64,000 nucleotides of DNA from Chloroflexota bacterium (lineage in GTDB: Bacteria > Chloroflexota > Anaerolineae > Aggregatilineales > Phototrophicaceae). Positions 24,314 to 31,576 of the stretch are shown here, piece by piece (position 1 is the first letter of the stretch; each line of letters begins with the position of its first letter). The position numbers were made by a program, and so were the translations under genes. The notes beneath the pieces were generated by a model. It did no database searches, was not told the origin of the DNA, and saw only the letters and a program-made list of their open reading frames with translations. Location of the stretch: NCBI GenBank assembly GCA_028875245.1, contig JAPPEU010000048.1, forward strand, positions 33,300-97,299, in the 5' to 3' direction.

Positions 24314-25111
24314 ATGAAAATTATTACGCTCCTGAACGAAAAAGGCGGCGTCGGCAAGACGACCCTGGCGACGCACCTGGCCGCCGGTTTAGCCATACGC
24401 GGCAAGCGCGTCATTCTGGTCGACGCCGACCCCCAGGGACATGCCACCATCGCTTTCGGCCTGTCGAAGGAGCCGGGCTTCTACGACCTCATCGTGCGCA
24501 GCGCCCCCTTCCGCCAGGTGCTGCGGCCGGTCCCGCCCGAGCGCTTCAACGTGCCGGACGAGGCGGACGCGACATCCGGCCAGTTGCTGATCGTCCCCTC
24601 AAACATTGAGACGCGCAGCATCGCCGGTAATATATCCGATGCCTTCACCGTTTTGAAGCGATTCAATCAATTGCGCAATGCAATTGATTTTGTTTTTTTC
24701 GACACATCGCCGACCCCGTCGCTGCTGCATTCTTCCATTTATATGGCAACCGACGGGATCATTTATCCGACAAAATGCGAAGCCTGGAGCTTCGACGGCC
24801 TGCGCGAGAGCCTGACGCATAAAGACCAATTCAGCCCCATTCGTCAGCAATACAATTTGAACGATATCAAGGTCCTTGGGGTCGTGCCAACGATGTACCG
24901 CGGCCGCACCCTGGAACACCAGGACAACCTCCGCCGTTTGCAGGACACCTTCGGCAGTCTCGTCTGGAAGCCGCTTCCCGTCCGCACCATTTGGACGGAA
25001 GTGGCCAGCGCCCGCCGCACGGTCTTTTCGCTGGCGCCCGGCAGCAGCACGGCCGAAGACGCCTGGCGGCTGGTTGAGCAGCTTGAGGAGCGGATCTATG
25101 AGCAGTCGTGA
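24314..25111 (+). CDS. parA: ParA/Soj-family partition ATPase
   Basis: This 265-residue protein is a ParA ATPase, which moves DNA by forming dynamic filaments or gradients on the nucleoid. The deviant Walker A motif KGGVGKTT is at residues 10-17 with the signature Lys at 10 and Lys at 15. Walker A' ([11 protein letters not shown]) and [10 protein letters not shown] for Walker B follow. It has no N-terminal helix-turn-helix, like chromosomal Soj and type Ib plasmid ParA. Its end overlaps the start of parB by 14 bases. The genes of the usual chromosomal neighbourhood (gidB, gidA, dnaA) are absent, so this pair may belong to a second replicon or an integrated element. Confidence 0.93.
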   Translation: MKIITLLNEKGGVGKTTLATHLAAGLAIRGKRVILVDADPQGHATIAFGLSKEPGFYDLIVRSAPFRQVLRPVPPERFNVPDEADATSGQLLIVPSNIETRSIAGNISDAFTVLKRFNQLRNAIDFVFFDTSPTPSLLHSSIYMATDGIIYPTKCEAWSFDGLRESLTHKDQFSPIRQQYNLNDIKVLGVVPTMYRGRTLEHQDNLRRLQDTFGSLVWKPLPVRTIWTEVASARRTVFSLAPGSSTAEDAWRLVEQLEERIYEQS

Positions 25112-26306
25112 ACGCCGGCGCAAAATTCAAGACGAAGAAAATCTGCTCTTTGCCAATCCGAATACGCTTGATCCCAAGACTGCCGACGCCATCGGCTTCG
25201 GCCTAGGAGAATTGGCGCTTGATATCGCCGCCGCCGACAGCGAGTTTCAGCCGATTGAAGCGGTCAGCATCCACGAGATTCATCCCAACTCCATCCAGCC
25301 GCGTTACAGCATTCCCCACGATCTCGCCGAGATCTTCGTCCTCCATCCCAAGAATATCGTCGACATTTTCGAGCGTTGGATTGTTGAAGTGCAGCTCGAA
25401 CGTGGGCAAAAAGATTATGATATTCTCAATTACCTTTTAGGGACTGTTACCGACCGCGGCGAACGCGCCGAATCCGAAGACGGCGACGCCGGTCATGGTG
25501 AGCAGCCGCCTTCCACCAAAGAGCTGGCTCTGATGAAACTCATTGACCTGGCCGCCAGCATCCGGCGCGACGGCCTGTCGAACCCCATCAGCCTGGTGCA
25601 GCGCGACGACGGTTATGAGATCGAGACCGGCGAACGCCGCTGGCTCGCTTATCACATCCTCTATTGGAAGTTCGGCGATGGCGACAAGCGCGGCGATGGC
25701 AGCATCGTCAATTGGTCGCGCATTCCAGCGCGGAGCGTGAAGCAGGTCGATGTCTGGCGGCAAGCCAGCGAAAACAACGCCCGCGACAACCTCAACGCCA
25801 TCAGCCGCGCGCGGCAGCTTGCGCTCCTGCTGATGGACCTGCACGGCTGGCAGCATTTCAGCCAGATCGGAGCTTGCGCAAATGAACAAGCCTTCTACGC
25901 GCAAGTGGCCGATGGCAAGGCTTGGCGTATACCGCGCGGCCAAGGCGAGCGTCTCGTCAATGCCATGGGGCTTTCCGACGCCGGGCAGCTCCGTCAATAT
26001 CGCGCCCTGTTGCGGCTGCCGGGCGATCTTTGGCGCAAGGGCGATGATGAAGATCTCAGCGAGGGCGAGCTGCGCCGAATGAAGGCTTCGCTCGATAGCG
26101 TTACACGTGTAACGGTACCGCGAGAGAAGCGCAAAAAAGACGCCCTGGCCCGCCTCGCCACCGATGCCACCCTCTGGCGCAACAAACTCCGCAAAGAGAT
26201 CAATGCCGTCGACTCGGGCAATCGGCCCAGGATTCGCAAACTGATTGAAGCCGAGATTCGCCAACTCCTCCGGCTCATGGCCGATATCGACGAATCCGAA
26301 AGCTAG
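25098..26306 (+). CDS. parB: ParB-family partition protein with an insert in the N-terminal domain
   Basis: From the ATG behind GAGGAG this is a 402-residue ParB/Spo0J-family protein, which binds parS and spreads on DNA as a CTP-dependent clamp. The first part of the domain is [14 protein letters not shown] (residues 56-69). The rest, [30 protein letters not shown] (172-182, including the nucleotide-binding GERR) and [17 protein letters not shown], starts only at about residue 148. About 75 residues are inserted between them, where ordinary ParB has about 10. A helix-turn-helix follows at about 252-300. The C-terminal part is charged and helical. A parS-like palindrome lies inside the gene at 26099-26114. 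Confidence 0.88.
   Translation: MSSRERRRKIQDEENLLFANPNTLDPKTADAIGFGLGELALDIAAADSEFQPIEAVSIHEIHPNSIQPRYSIPHDLAEIFVLHPKNIVDIFERWIVEVQLERGQKDYDILNYLLGTVTDRGERAESEDGDAGHGEQPPSTKELALMKLIDLAASIRRDGLSNPISLVQRDDGYEIETGERRWLAYHILYWKFGDGDKRGDGSIVNWSRIPARSVKQVDVWRQASENNARDNLNAISRARQLALLLMDLHGWQHFSQIGACANEQAFYAQVADGKAWRIPRGQGERLVNAMGLSDAGQLRQYRALLRLPGDLWRKGDDEDLSEGELRRMKASLDSVTRVTVPREKRKKDALARLATDATLWRNKLRKEINAVDSGNRPRIRKLIEAEIRQLLRLMADIDESES
26099..26114. promoter_or_regulatory. Candidate parS site inside parB
   Basis: CGTTACACGTGTAACG is a perfect 16-bp palindrome. It shares the central CACGTG and the outer GTT/AAC with the classical parS (TGTTTCACGTGAAACA), agreeing at 12 of 16 positions with the changes made symmetrically. 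Chromosomal parS sites are often found within or beside parB. A second near-copy lies 384 bases downstream. Confidence 0.65.
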
Positions 26307-26482
26307 CGCGCTCTCCCCAAACCTGCTCAGCAATTGCCTCGTGACGGGCGACTGATTTCTCCCGCCGCTCTTCAGGCGCCTTGCCTGCGGCCAGTCACTG
26401 TGGACAGCCATCCACCCCCGCCCCTCGAGCAAACAAAAAAGACACATCCGCCGATGTGCCTTCCTTTCTCGCCGACCGCTAC

Positions 26483-26498
26483 CGTTACACCTGTAACG
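26483..26498. promoter_or_regulatory. Second parS-like site downstream of parB
   Basis: CGTTACACCTGTAACG differs from the site in parB at a single central base and is therefore a near-palindrome. It lies in the 225-base gap between convergent parB and the primase-polymerase gene, which otherwise shows no gene. Confidence 0.6.
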
Positions 26499-26531
26499 CT
26501 AATCCCTGTCCGCCGCCGCCCCCGAAAGCCA

Positions 26532-28556
26532 TCAAGCTGTCGAGCGCGCAAGCAGATCCAAACTCTGATTCGCATCACCCGCCTGCAGCGCATGGCGCGC
26601 CAGCGACTGCATCACTTCCTTGTATGAGCTCCGCAGCGCCAAATACACATTGCCGTCTCCGAATTCCTTCAGCATCCGGTAGGCGATACCCCGTTTCGCC
26701 GGACGCCGCACCTCGGCGCCGCCAACGTCCAGCGCAAACAAATAGCCATTGATGGACTCCGCCACTTTGTCATCCGCAACCCGCCGGCTCACATTCCCGA
26801 AGAACAGTTGGATCTTCTCATAGCGAATCGCCCGCGCGCGATCCCGAGCCGCTTCAATCGCGCCTCCCAAACGCTTCAGCACGCCACCCGTGCCGGCTCG
26901 ATGCCCCCGCAACTGAATCAGCCGCGCAAATTCTGCCAGGCTCAAGCTCTCGAATTGGGCCGCCGGCCGCAGCTCCGGCCTGAGACTGAATACAGACGAC
27001 AGCCGAACGCATACCCGGCCGCCACCGCCTTCGCTCAACAGCCTGCTCCCGATATGCCGCCAGGCGGGCATTCGGCTTCCGTCCGCCGCCTCAAGCCAGA
27101 AACCCTTGGTCGCATTGCTCCCCGCCCGCCAACTGCGCCTGGGCAAGGATCGAACCACCTCGCGCGTCAATCTCAAACGCCCGACACAAGCGCTAAGTTT
27201 CACATCCAGCGCCCGGTTGTATCGCCGAATGGTCCGTTCATTCACACCGACCCGCGCGGCCAAAACGGCCAGGGACGAACGTGGCGACAGTCTCGCAATG
27301 TATTCCCGATGCAATGCCAAACGATACGCTTTTGCCGAACGCAGGTCCTCTTCCCGCAGCGGATCACAAGGCGCCCACAAGACGTTCAGCAGCCTAAGCA
27401 AGCGTGATACCGCTGGCACCTGAAACACCAGCTCCACCGGACGCCCGCGCTTGCGCGGATTAAATCCCCTAATGTCCAGGTATTCTACATATCTTCTACT
27501 GATAATATGTCGCCCGTCGAAACTGCATAGCTCCCCAGTCAAAGCCTGCAGCACGCTCTTCCTATTCAGCCCGAAGCGCCGCCCTAAAGCGATCGCTTCC
27601 GACAATGTGAAGTAAGCATCCGCTTCCCAGCCTGCCAATGCGAAGGCATCCAACAAGCGGGGGACTATTGTCGACCCTTGCGCCTGCAGGAGACGCTCGC
27701 GCACCGAGTTTGGCATCCCGCCTTTGACAGACCGGCCCACCCGTCCTGATCGGTAGGCGCTTCTTATCGTCCGCACGCCTTCCTCATTACGCTCTCGCAG
27801 GCTCTCCAGCTTATGACCCGGTCGCCCGGCCATCGACTCATGCACCGGAAGCAGCTTGGATTCCAGTACTGATCGCGCCAAGCCGGCTTCCCGCGCGACG
27901 GATGCGGCGCGGTACAACGCATTGTTCCGTCCAATCCTTGGCGCCAAACGCCGATACAAGCGCTGCAAATCCACATCCTTAGCCTCGCGAATGCGCTTTC
28001 CCGCGACAACGTGCACTGAGGCCTGGACATGAAAATAATTCAGCAGGCGATCGACATCATCCTTGTCCAGCTCCAGTTCCGCGACCTTCTTTGTGCAGTG
28101 ATATGTGAAGTTGCCTATCCTCGATGGCGGCGCGATGATGTAGGACTTCTCCCCTTTGATATCGCCGCCGTCAAACTGGTGACTTGGCACCTTCTCAGCT
28201 GTTCTGAAATAAAGATGAAATCCCCGCCGCGTTTTCACGGTATAGGTCTCGCTGTACTGCGGCAGGTGGCGACAGAAGCGTTGATAGCGAAGCAGATCGT
28301 CAAAGTCAATCACCAGCAGCTTCGAGACGCGCCCGCAGACGATGCCCAGCGCGCTGGCTCGCTCGCCGAATATTGTTTCAAGTTCGTTTTCCGAAGCGAT
28401 CTGGCGCTGATACTTTTTCCAGATGACTGCCGGTCGTTTCGGCTCCGTCGGCGAGCTGTTGCCCTGTACCGGTATCGGTGAGTAGCCGGAGCGCGCCAGA
28501 CGTTTTGCTCGCTTGAGGAGCTCTTTACGTAAAGGATTCACTCTGTTTTTCCTCAT
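26532..28556 (-). CDS. Primase-polymerase (AEP, prim-pol) domain protein, putative replication protein
   Basis: This 674-residue protein begins with a bifunctional primase/polymerase N-terminal domain (archaeo-eukaryotic primase fold). After SGYSPIPV and KRPAVIWKKYQ come LGIVCGRVSKLLVIDFDD with the metal-binding Asp84-x-Asp86, RRGFHLYF with His114, and GDIKGEKSYIIAPPS with Asp132. The other 500 residues contain no helicase motifs I can see. They are basic and include two stretches that look like helix-turn-helix units (around AVLAARVGVNERTIRRYNRAL and EAIALGRRFGLNRKSVLQAL). Prim-pol proteins of this kind initiate replication in plasmids, phages and integrated elements. Its convergent position next to parAB suggests a replication and partition module. 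No clear ribosome binding site is visible. Confidence 0.8.
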   Translation of the reverse strand: MRKNRVNPLRKELLKRAKRLARSGYSPIPVQGNSSPTEPKRPAVIWKKYQRQIASENELETIFGERASALGIVCGRVSKLLVIDFDDLLRYQRFCRHLPQYSETYTVKTRRGFHLYFRTAEKVPSHQFDGGDIKGEKSYIIAPPSRIGNFTYHCTKKVAELELDKDDVDRLLNYFHVQASVHVVAGKRIREAKDVDLQRLYRRLAPRIGRNNALYRAASVAREAGLARSVLESKLLPVHESMAGRPGHKLESLRERNEEGVRTIRSAYRSGRVGRSVKGGMPNSVRERLLQAQGSTIVPRLLDAFALAGWEADAYFTLSEAIALGRRFGLNRKSVLQALTGELCSFDGRHIISRRYVEYLDIRGFNPRKRGRPVELVFQVPAVSRLLRLLNVLWAPCDPLREEDLRSAKAYRLALHREYIARLSPRSSLAVLAARVGVNERTIRRYNRALDVKLSACVGRLRLTREVVRSLPRRSWRAGSNATKGFWLEAADGSRMPAWRHIGSRLLSEGGGGRVCVRLSSVFSLRPELRPAAQFESLSLAEFARLIQLRGHRAGTGGVLKRLGGAIEAARDRARAIRYEKIQLFFGNVSRRVADDKVAESINGYLFALDVGGAEVRRPAKRGIAYRMLKEFGDGNVYLALRSSYKEVMQSLARHALQAGDANQSLDLLARSTA

Positions 28557-28784
28557 ATTCTGCTTAGTTTTCGGAGAAATTCTTGCTATACCTTGCTCTT
28601 ACAGTTACAATAAAACGCGAAGCAGACTGCTCCACAGTGGGCAGATGCGGACCTAGATGGATCGGCTGCTGCGCAACCACCGGCCGATCCTCTTCTTGAG
28701 TGCAGCAAACCTAACGGGGATTTTCAGGGGCGATCTTCGCCGCTCTTCTTCGTCTTGCCTTTAGTTAACTGTCACGGCGCAAAA

Positions 28785-28952
28785 ATGCCTGGGTCTGATG
28801 CGAATATGACAGAATGTTACCGTCAGGATTTTAATGATCCAGACTTCACTGCTGGCGCAGGGAAATTGATCCAAAGCGAGCTTCGCGCTCGTTTCTTTGC
28901 TGTACTCGATTCATTTATACAGTATACACGCAGTCAGGGAGCTTGGCAATAG
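28785..28952 (+). CDS. Possible small protein of unknown function
   Basis: The 470-base gap at 28557-29026 is visibly richer in A and T than its surroundings. It holds one open frame that could be translated from ATG 28785 (55 residues) or ATG 28806. The product (FNDPDFTAGAGKLIQSELRARFFAVLDSFIQYTR) is soluble and helical-looking, with no recognised domain. There is no convincing ribosome binding site. It may equally be a gene remnant or non-coding; no iterons or DnaA boxes were seen in the gap. Confidence 0.25.
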   Translation: MPGSDANMTECYRQDFNDPDFTAGAGKLIQSELRARFFAVLDSFIQYTRSQGAWQ

Positions 28953-29026
28953 ATCCCTCATATTAATCGACTCGCCCGCCATGGTCAGCTTGGGGCATTA
29001 TTAGAACGATTGTTCAGCGGTCGGAA

Positions 29027-29827
29027 TCAGAGGAGGTTCTCGTAAACGGCGAGAGGCGTAGCCGCTAGCAGGCCGGCATCCACGGGCAAAACAACGCCCG
29101 ATATCCAACGCGCTTCGTCGCTTCCCAGGAAAAGCGCGGCCCAAGCGACATCCCAGGCTGTGCCTTCGGTGCCGAGCGGGGCGACTTTACTACGCAAGCT
29201 GCGTTTTTCTTGAGATATATCCCGCACAAATGGCGCATAGATATGCCCGGGCGCGATGCAATTGGCGCGGATGTTGTCGCGTCCGTGATGCACCGCCATG
29301 ACGCGGGCCAGGTGGGCGGCGCCGGCTTTGGTTACCGAGTAGGGCACATTGTGAGACATGCCGGTCCTTAAGCCGTCGATTGAAGAGATGATGATTATGG
29401 AACCGCCGCCACTTGCTTTCATCAGGGGTATGCCGTATTTGCAAGCCAGCATGATGCTTCGCAGGTTGATAGCGAAAACTTGATCCAGGTCATCGCTGCT
29501 GACATCGGTCACCTTGCCCGAGCCCTGCGTAGCCACATTGTTGACCAGAATGTCTAAGCGGCCATAACGATCCTTGCAGGCGGCCACCATGGCTTGGCAG
29601 TCGTCTTCGCGGGTGACATCCGCTATGAAGTGTGAAGCGCGGCCGCCATCTTCGAGGATCTCGCGCTCGGTGACTTCGGCGCGCCCGCGATTGTTGTCCA
29701 CCAGGAGGACAGTTGCGCCGTGCCGGGCGAAGAGGGTCGCCGTCGCGTAGCCGGTGCCAGCCGGTTCGCCGCGTGATCCGGCGCCAACCACGAGGGCGAC
29801 CTTGTCTTGCAAGCGCGCTTTATTCAT
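29027..29827 (-). CDS. Short-chain dehydrogenase/reductase (SDR)
   Basis: This 266-residue classical SDR has the cofactor loop GAGSRGEPAGTG, a slightly lengthened version of the usual TGxxxGxG. It also has NNVATQGSG in place of NNAG, the catalytic Ser in IISSIDG, and YSVTK for the Tyr-x3-Lys pair. DNNRGRAE after the second strand, with Asp first, favours NAD over NADP. The start ATG at 29825-29827 has AAAGGAC upstream, 5 bases away; the frame continues further but that part overlaps the gap to the next SDR. It is the last of three minus-strand genes, after the decarboxylase-like gene and another SDR. The substrate is unknown. Confidence 0.9.
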   Translation of the reverse strand: MNKARLQDKVALVVGAGSRGEPAGTGYATATLFARHGATVLLVDNNRGRAEVTEREILEDGGRASHFIADVTREDDCQAMVAACKDRYGRLDILVNNVATQGSGKVTDVSSDDLDQVFAINLRSIMLACKYGIPLMKASGGGSIIIISSIDGLRTGMSHNVPYSVTKAGAAHLARVMAVHHGRDNIRANCIAPGHIYAPFVRDISQEKRSLRSKVAPLGTEGTAWDVAWAALFLGSDEARWISGVVLPVDAGLLAATPLAVYENLL

Positions 29828-29861
29828 AAACGGTCCTTTGCATTGGTTTGAATTGATGACG

Positions 29862-30683
29862 CTATTCCATGTGAATGCCGCCATCGACGATCAGTGAGGC
29901 GCCTGTCATGAAGTCCGACTGATCAGAGGCGAGAAAGGCGGCCACCTTGGCGATCTCTTCCTGCCCGGTCATGCGCCCCAAGGGCGAATTGCGGATTGCC
30001 GTGGCGATCATCTGTTCTCGATAGTCGGCGGCATCCACGCCGGCCGGCGCCAGGACTGCCGCCATATCGTCGATTCTTTCGCTTTCTATCAAACCAGGGC
30101 ATATTGCGTACACGGTGATGCCCTGCGGGCCGAGCTCGCGAGCCAGCGACTGGGTGAAGCCGCGCACGGCGAATTTGGAGGCGCAATAGGCGGCGAAGCG
30201 AGGGACGCCCTGCTTGCCCGATGTCGACGAGATATTGATGATCGTCCCGCCACCGCCGCGCTGCAGCATGTGCCGCGCCACCGCCCGACAACAGAGAAAA
30301 GTGCCTTTTACATTGACTCGCTGCACAAAGTCGAAGGCTTCTTCTTCCAGCTCGACCACCGGTACGCGATCCCGCCCGGCCGGCGCGCCCGCATTATTGA
30401 CCAGGATGTCGATTCTGCCGAAGCGATCCAGCGTCCGCTCAACCATGTCCTGCACTTGACGCGCGTCTGATACATCGGCATAGACCGCGATGGCGCTTTT
30501 GCCCAAGGCTTCGATCTCCTTGACGACATCGGGCAGGCCGGAACGCGGTCCCGCGTCTTCGCGGAGATCGTTGACTGCCAGATCCGCGCCGTCAGCCGCC
30601 AGGCGCAGCGCGATTGCGCGACCCAAACCAGCGGCGCCGGCCGCCCCCGTCACCAGCGCAACCTTGCCTCTCAAGTCATACAT
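29862..30683 (-). CDS. Short-chain dehydrogenase/reductase (SDR)
   Basis: This 273-residue classical SDR opens with LRGKVALVTGAAGAAGLGRAIALRL, the cofactor-binding loop. Further hallmarks are DILVNNAGAP, IINISSTSG with the catalytic Ser, YCASKFAVRGF with Tyr-x3-Lys, and a C-terminal LIVDGGIHME. The acidic Asp in VNDLRED after the second strand points to NAD. It lies 18 bases downstream of the decarboxylase-like gene and 34 bases upstream of a second SDR, so the three form an operon. Together they could oxidise a hydroxyl or reduce a keto group on the same skeleton as the decarboxylase-like protein handles. That pathway is not identifiable from the sequence. Confidence 0.92.
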   Translation of the reverse strand: MYDLRGKVALVTGAAGAAGLGRAIALRLAADGADLAVNDLREDAGPRSGLPDVVKEIEALGKSAIAVYADVSDARQVQDMVERTLDRFGRIDILVNNAGAPAGRDRVPVVELEEEAFDFVQRVNVKGTFLCCRAVARHMLQRGGGGTIINISSTSGKQGVPRFAAYCASKFAVRGFTQSLARELGPQGITVYAICPGLIESERIDDMAAVLAPAGVDAADYREQMIATAIRNSPLGRMTGQEEIAKVAAFLASDQSDFMTGASLIVDGGIHME

Positions 30684-30701
30684 TGTCCGCTCCCGTGGCT
30701 T

Positions 30702-31538
30702 TTAACGCAGAATCCGCTGATCGCTAAGGTCTTTGCCGCCGACGGTCTTGGTCAGGCTGGCGCCGCGATATTCCAGTATCTCCAGGTCGGCAAAAGCGTT
30801 GACGATGTTGTACTGCGTCGGCATGTCCTCCCAGCGCGCCCGATGAAACTCAATGCTGCCGGAACCCACGTGCTGCTCAAGAATGCGCTGGTGAGAGTTC
30901 GCCGCCGGCGTCAAGACCGGATACGCGATATCGGCCGTACCCCATTCGCCGGTGCGGGGCATGTATTTGTAGTGCAAGAGGCCGTCGCTGCTGGCGCTGG
31001 CCTGGCGCGCTTCTATTTCATCAGCTGAAAGTTCTCGCAAGCCGGTGAGGCGCATATCGAGGAATTTGAAGCCGAGCCAGCTGGCAATCAGATGATAATC
31101 GCCGCGCAGGCAGGTTGGCGTGGGCAGCTCGCAATAAATCTTGGAGAAGCCGATTTCTTCGCGCCCGGTGAGAATCGGGTCGGTCAAGTTTTCCCAGAGT
31201 ACGGTGAGGAAGTTGCCGCGCGCTTGATCTTGCTCGCCGTCAAAGCGCGCGGGGAAACTCAGGCCGAGCACATTGTAGCCGCGGCCCGCCAACCATTCGA
31301 TTGCCGTCATGTGGTTCGAGGACACCGTTAGGACCGGCTCGCCATCGAGGCAAAAACCGGGCGGTAGAAAGGCTTGCAACTGCCGCGCGTCGGTGAGAAA
31401 GCTGACGCTGTAGGCGGTGCCGTAGGGGTTGTCGATGCACTCGAACTTGCGCCCGTCCGGGCCCTGCCTTGGGCCTGTGCGCGGGCCAAAATGCGTTGGC
31501 ATACGGTACATCTTGTCGGGATCAAGTGGATAGGGCAT
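30702..31538 (-). CDS. Acetoacetate decarboxylase (ADC)-fold protein
   Basis: This 278-residue protein matches the acetoacetate decarboxylase-like superfamily. The diagnostic segment is ILTGREEIGFSKIYCELP (about residues 121-138), where the Lys corresponds to the Schiff-base Lys of true acetoacetate decarboxylases. Earlier, LQAFLPPGFCLDGEPVLTV is the usual N-terminal strand. Many ADC-like proteins act as aldolase-dehydratases or have lost decarboxylation, so acetoacetate is only one candidate substrate. It is the first gene of a three-gene operon with two SDRs. Start codon ATG at 31536-31538; a weak AGTGGAGTTTC ribosome binding site lies upstream. Confidence 0.85.
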   Translation of the reverse strand: MPYPLDPDKMYRMPTHFGPRTGPRQGPDGRKFECIDNPYGTAYSVSFLTDARQLQAFLPPGFCLDGEPVLTVSSNHMTAIEWLAGRGYNVLGLSFPARFDGEQDQARGNFLTVLWENLTDPILTGREEIGFSKIYCELPTPTCLRGDYHLIASWLGFKFLDMRLTGLRELSADEIEARQASASSDGLLHYKYMPRTGEWGTADIAYPVLTPAANSHQRILEQHVGSGSIEFHRARWEDMPTQYNIVNAFADLEILEYRGASLTKTVGGKDLSDQRILR

Positions 31539-31576
31539 CGTGAAACTCCACTGGCATTATTCTATAAATGTCGCGC

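Noticed and set aside
26390..26410. TGTGGACAG as a DnaA box
   Set aside because: It differs from TGTGGATAA at the conserved AT positions and stands alone.
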